This document shows, piece after piece, positions 5,959-6,404 of a stretch of 6,404 nt of DNA (positions are counted from its first letter, which is position 1; every line of letters starts with the position of its first letter). The translations under genes were made by a program, and so were the position numbers. A model generated the notes under the pieces. That model ran no database searches and was not told where the DNA came from. It worked only from the letters and a program-made list of their open reading frames with translations. The DNA is from Candidatus Zixiibacteriota bacterium (lineage in GTDB: Bacteria > Zixibacteria > MSB-5A5 > GN15 > FEB-12). The stretch covers positions 1-6,404 of the forward strand of contig JAMPYH010000161.1 of assembly GCA_023700785.1 (NCBI GenBank). The letters are read 5' to 3'.

Positions 5959-6404
5959 CTATTTCAATCCCTGAAGTGTGTAAGCAGAATCCTTGCTCGT
6001 CCATTTGATGTGACAGGGGGAATGCTTCTGTGCGACACTGATTAATTCACTTAAAATTGCAGATTGTTCGCTCGAATTCATCCTTAAAAACTCTCGACTC
6101 TGAATCCCTTCAGAATCAAGACAGATTAAAGATATTCCTCGACCGAGACAGGTGAGAGCTTTGAAATCGTCGTTCTGCAGCCTTCTTGCAAGATTATCGG
6201 GGCGTCCATACAGATCTCTCTTATGCTGTGGGCCTTGAATTTCAATTGCTACACTCTCCACTGTAAGATAAATATCGAGTTCTAATAGATTACCTTCTGG
6301 ATTCCTGAGCCACTCCGGCCTCTCATGGCACGAAATTCCTTTGATGTGCAAGCAGTCGATCAAGAGCTCCTCTATGATCGTCTCTGCGAAGGAAGTCCCT
6401 CCAC
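5959..6404 (-). CDS. Partial PD-(D/E)XK / DUF559-like nuclease, N-terminus outside the window
   Basis: The minus-strand frame is open from the window edge to a TAG at 5959-5961, giving 147 visible residues. The first visible residues read Gly-Gly-Thr-Ser-Phe-Ala-Glu-Thr-Ile-Ile-Glu, like the 'S..E..i...L' opening helix of Vsr/DUF559-type nucleases. Next comes Glu-Leu-Asp-Ile-Tyr-Leu (the Asp codon is 6274-6276). Ten residues later is Ala-Ile-Glu-Ile-Gln-Gly-Pro-Gln-His (Glu codon 6241-6243, Gln codon 6235-6237). This is a D-x10-ExQ arrangement, a known variation on PD-(D/E)XK in which Gln replaces Lys. A TTG at 6361-6363 with GAGGAG before it could serve as a start, but that would cut off the conserved opening helix, so I expect the true start to lie beyond 6404. 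Base composition is lower in GC than the rest of the window, which suggests transfer. The nuclease call is from motif only. Confidence 0.6.
   Translation of the reverse strand, partial: GGTSFAETIIEELLIDCLHIKGISCHERPEWLRNPEGNLLELDIYLTVESVAIEIQGPQHKRDLYGRPDNLARRLQNDDFKALTCLGRGISLICLDSEGIQSREFLRMNSSEQSAILSELISVAQKHSPCHIKWTSKDSAYTLQGLK

Overview
The window is bacterial DNA, mostly GC-rich, with compactly packed genes. It carries four complete plus-strand genes, a small endonuclease gene inside a repeat-bounded cassette, and one minus-strand gene that runs off the right edge. The leftmost product is an outer-membrane beta-barrel with an Ala-Leu-Ala signal peptide site and a C-terminal Phe. The second is a lipoprotein with a clear lipobox. 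Together they indicate a diderm organism. A LmbE deacetylase resembling the bacillithiol enzyme BshB1, next to an OmpP1/FadL-type barrel, would suit an FCB-group or related candidate-phylum bacterium (Zixibacteria-like, for example). That placement is a low-confidence inference, because no rRNA or marker gene is present.

Left block (40-2796): a FadL/OmpP1-family porin is followed after 12 bases by a lipoprotein of the esterase D alpha/beta-hydrolase family. The ribosome binding site of the second gene overlaps the stop codon of the first, so they are very likely one operon acting at the outer membrane. The hydrolase lacks its nucleophile: the Ser of the GxSxG elbow is Gly. It may therefore be a binding or structural protein rather than an enzyme. 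A strong hairpin followed by a short T-run (2830-2858) closes the block.

Middle block (2877-5422): a LmbE/PIG-L deacetylase, then an 83-base gap, then a 579-residue protein of no recognised family. The C-terminal half of that protein has features reminiscent of a GNAT acyltransferase fold.

Right block (5423-6404): this looks like an accessory insertion zone. A 94-residue GIY-YIG endonuclease of the UPF0213/YhbQ-like type sits between two inverted copies of a repeat of about 51 bp. The copies share an exact 16-base outer end and an exact 10-base inner end. The whole 419-bp unit looks like a miniature mobile or homing cassette and is the most interesting object in the window. Beyond it, GC content drops (about 44% over 6001-6360 by hand count, against 65-70% in two lines counted upstream). 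A minus-strand gene there encodes a probable PD-(D/E)XK/DUF559-like nuclease whose N-terminus lies outside the window.

No tRNA, rRNA, CRISPR array, transposase or integrase was seen. No gene-free stretch exceeds 300 bases.
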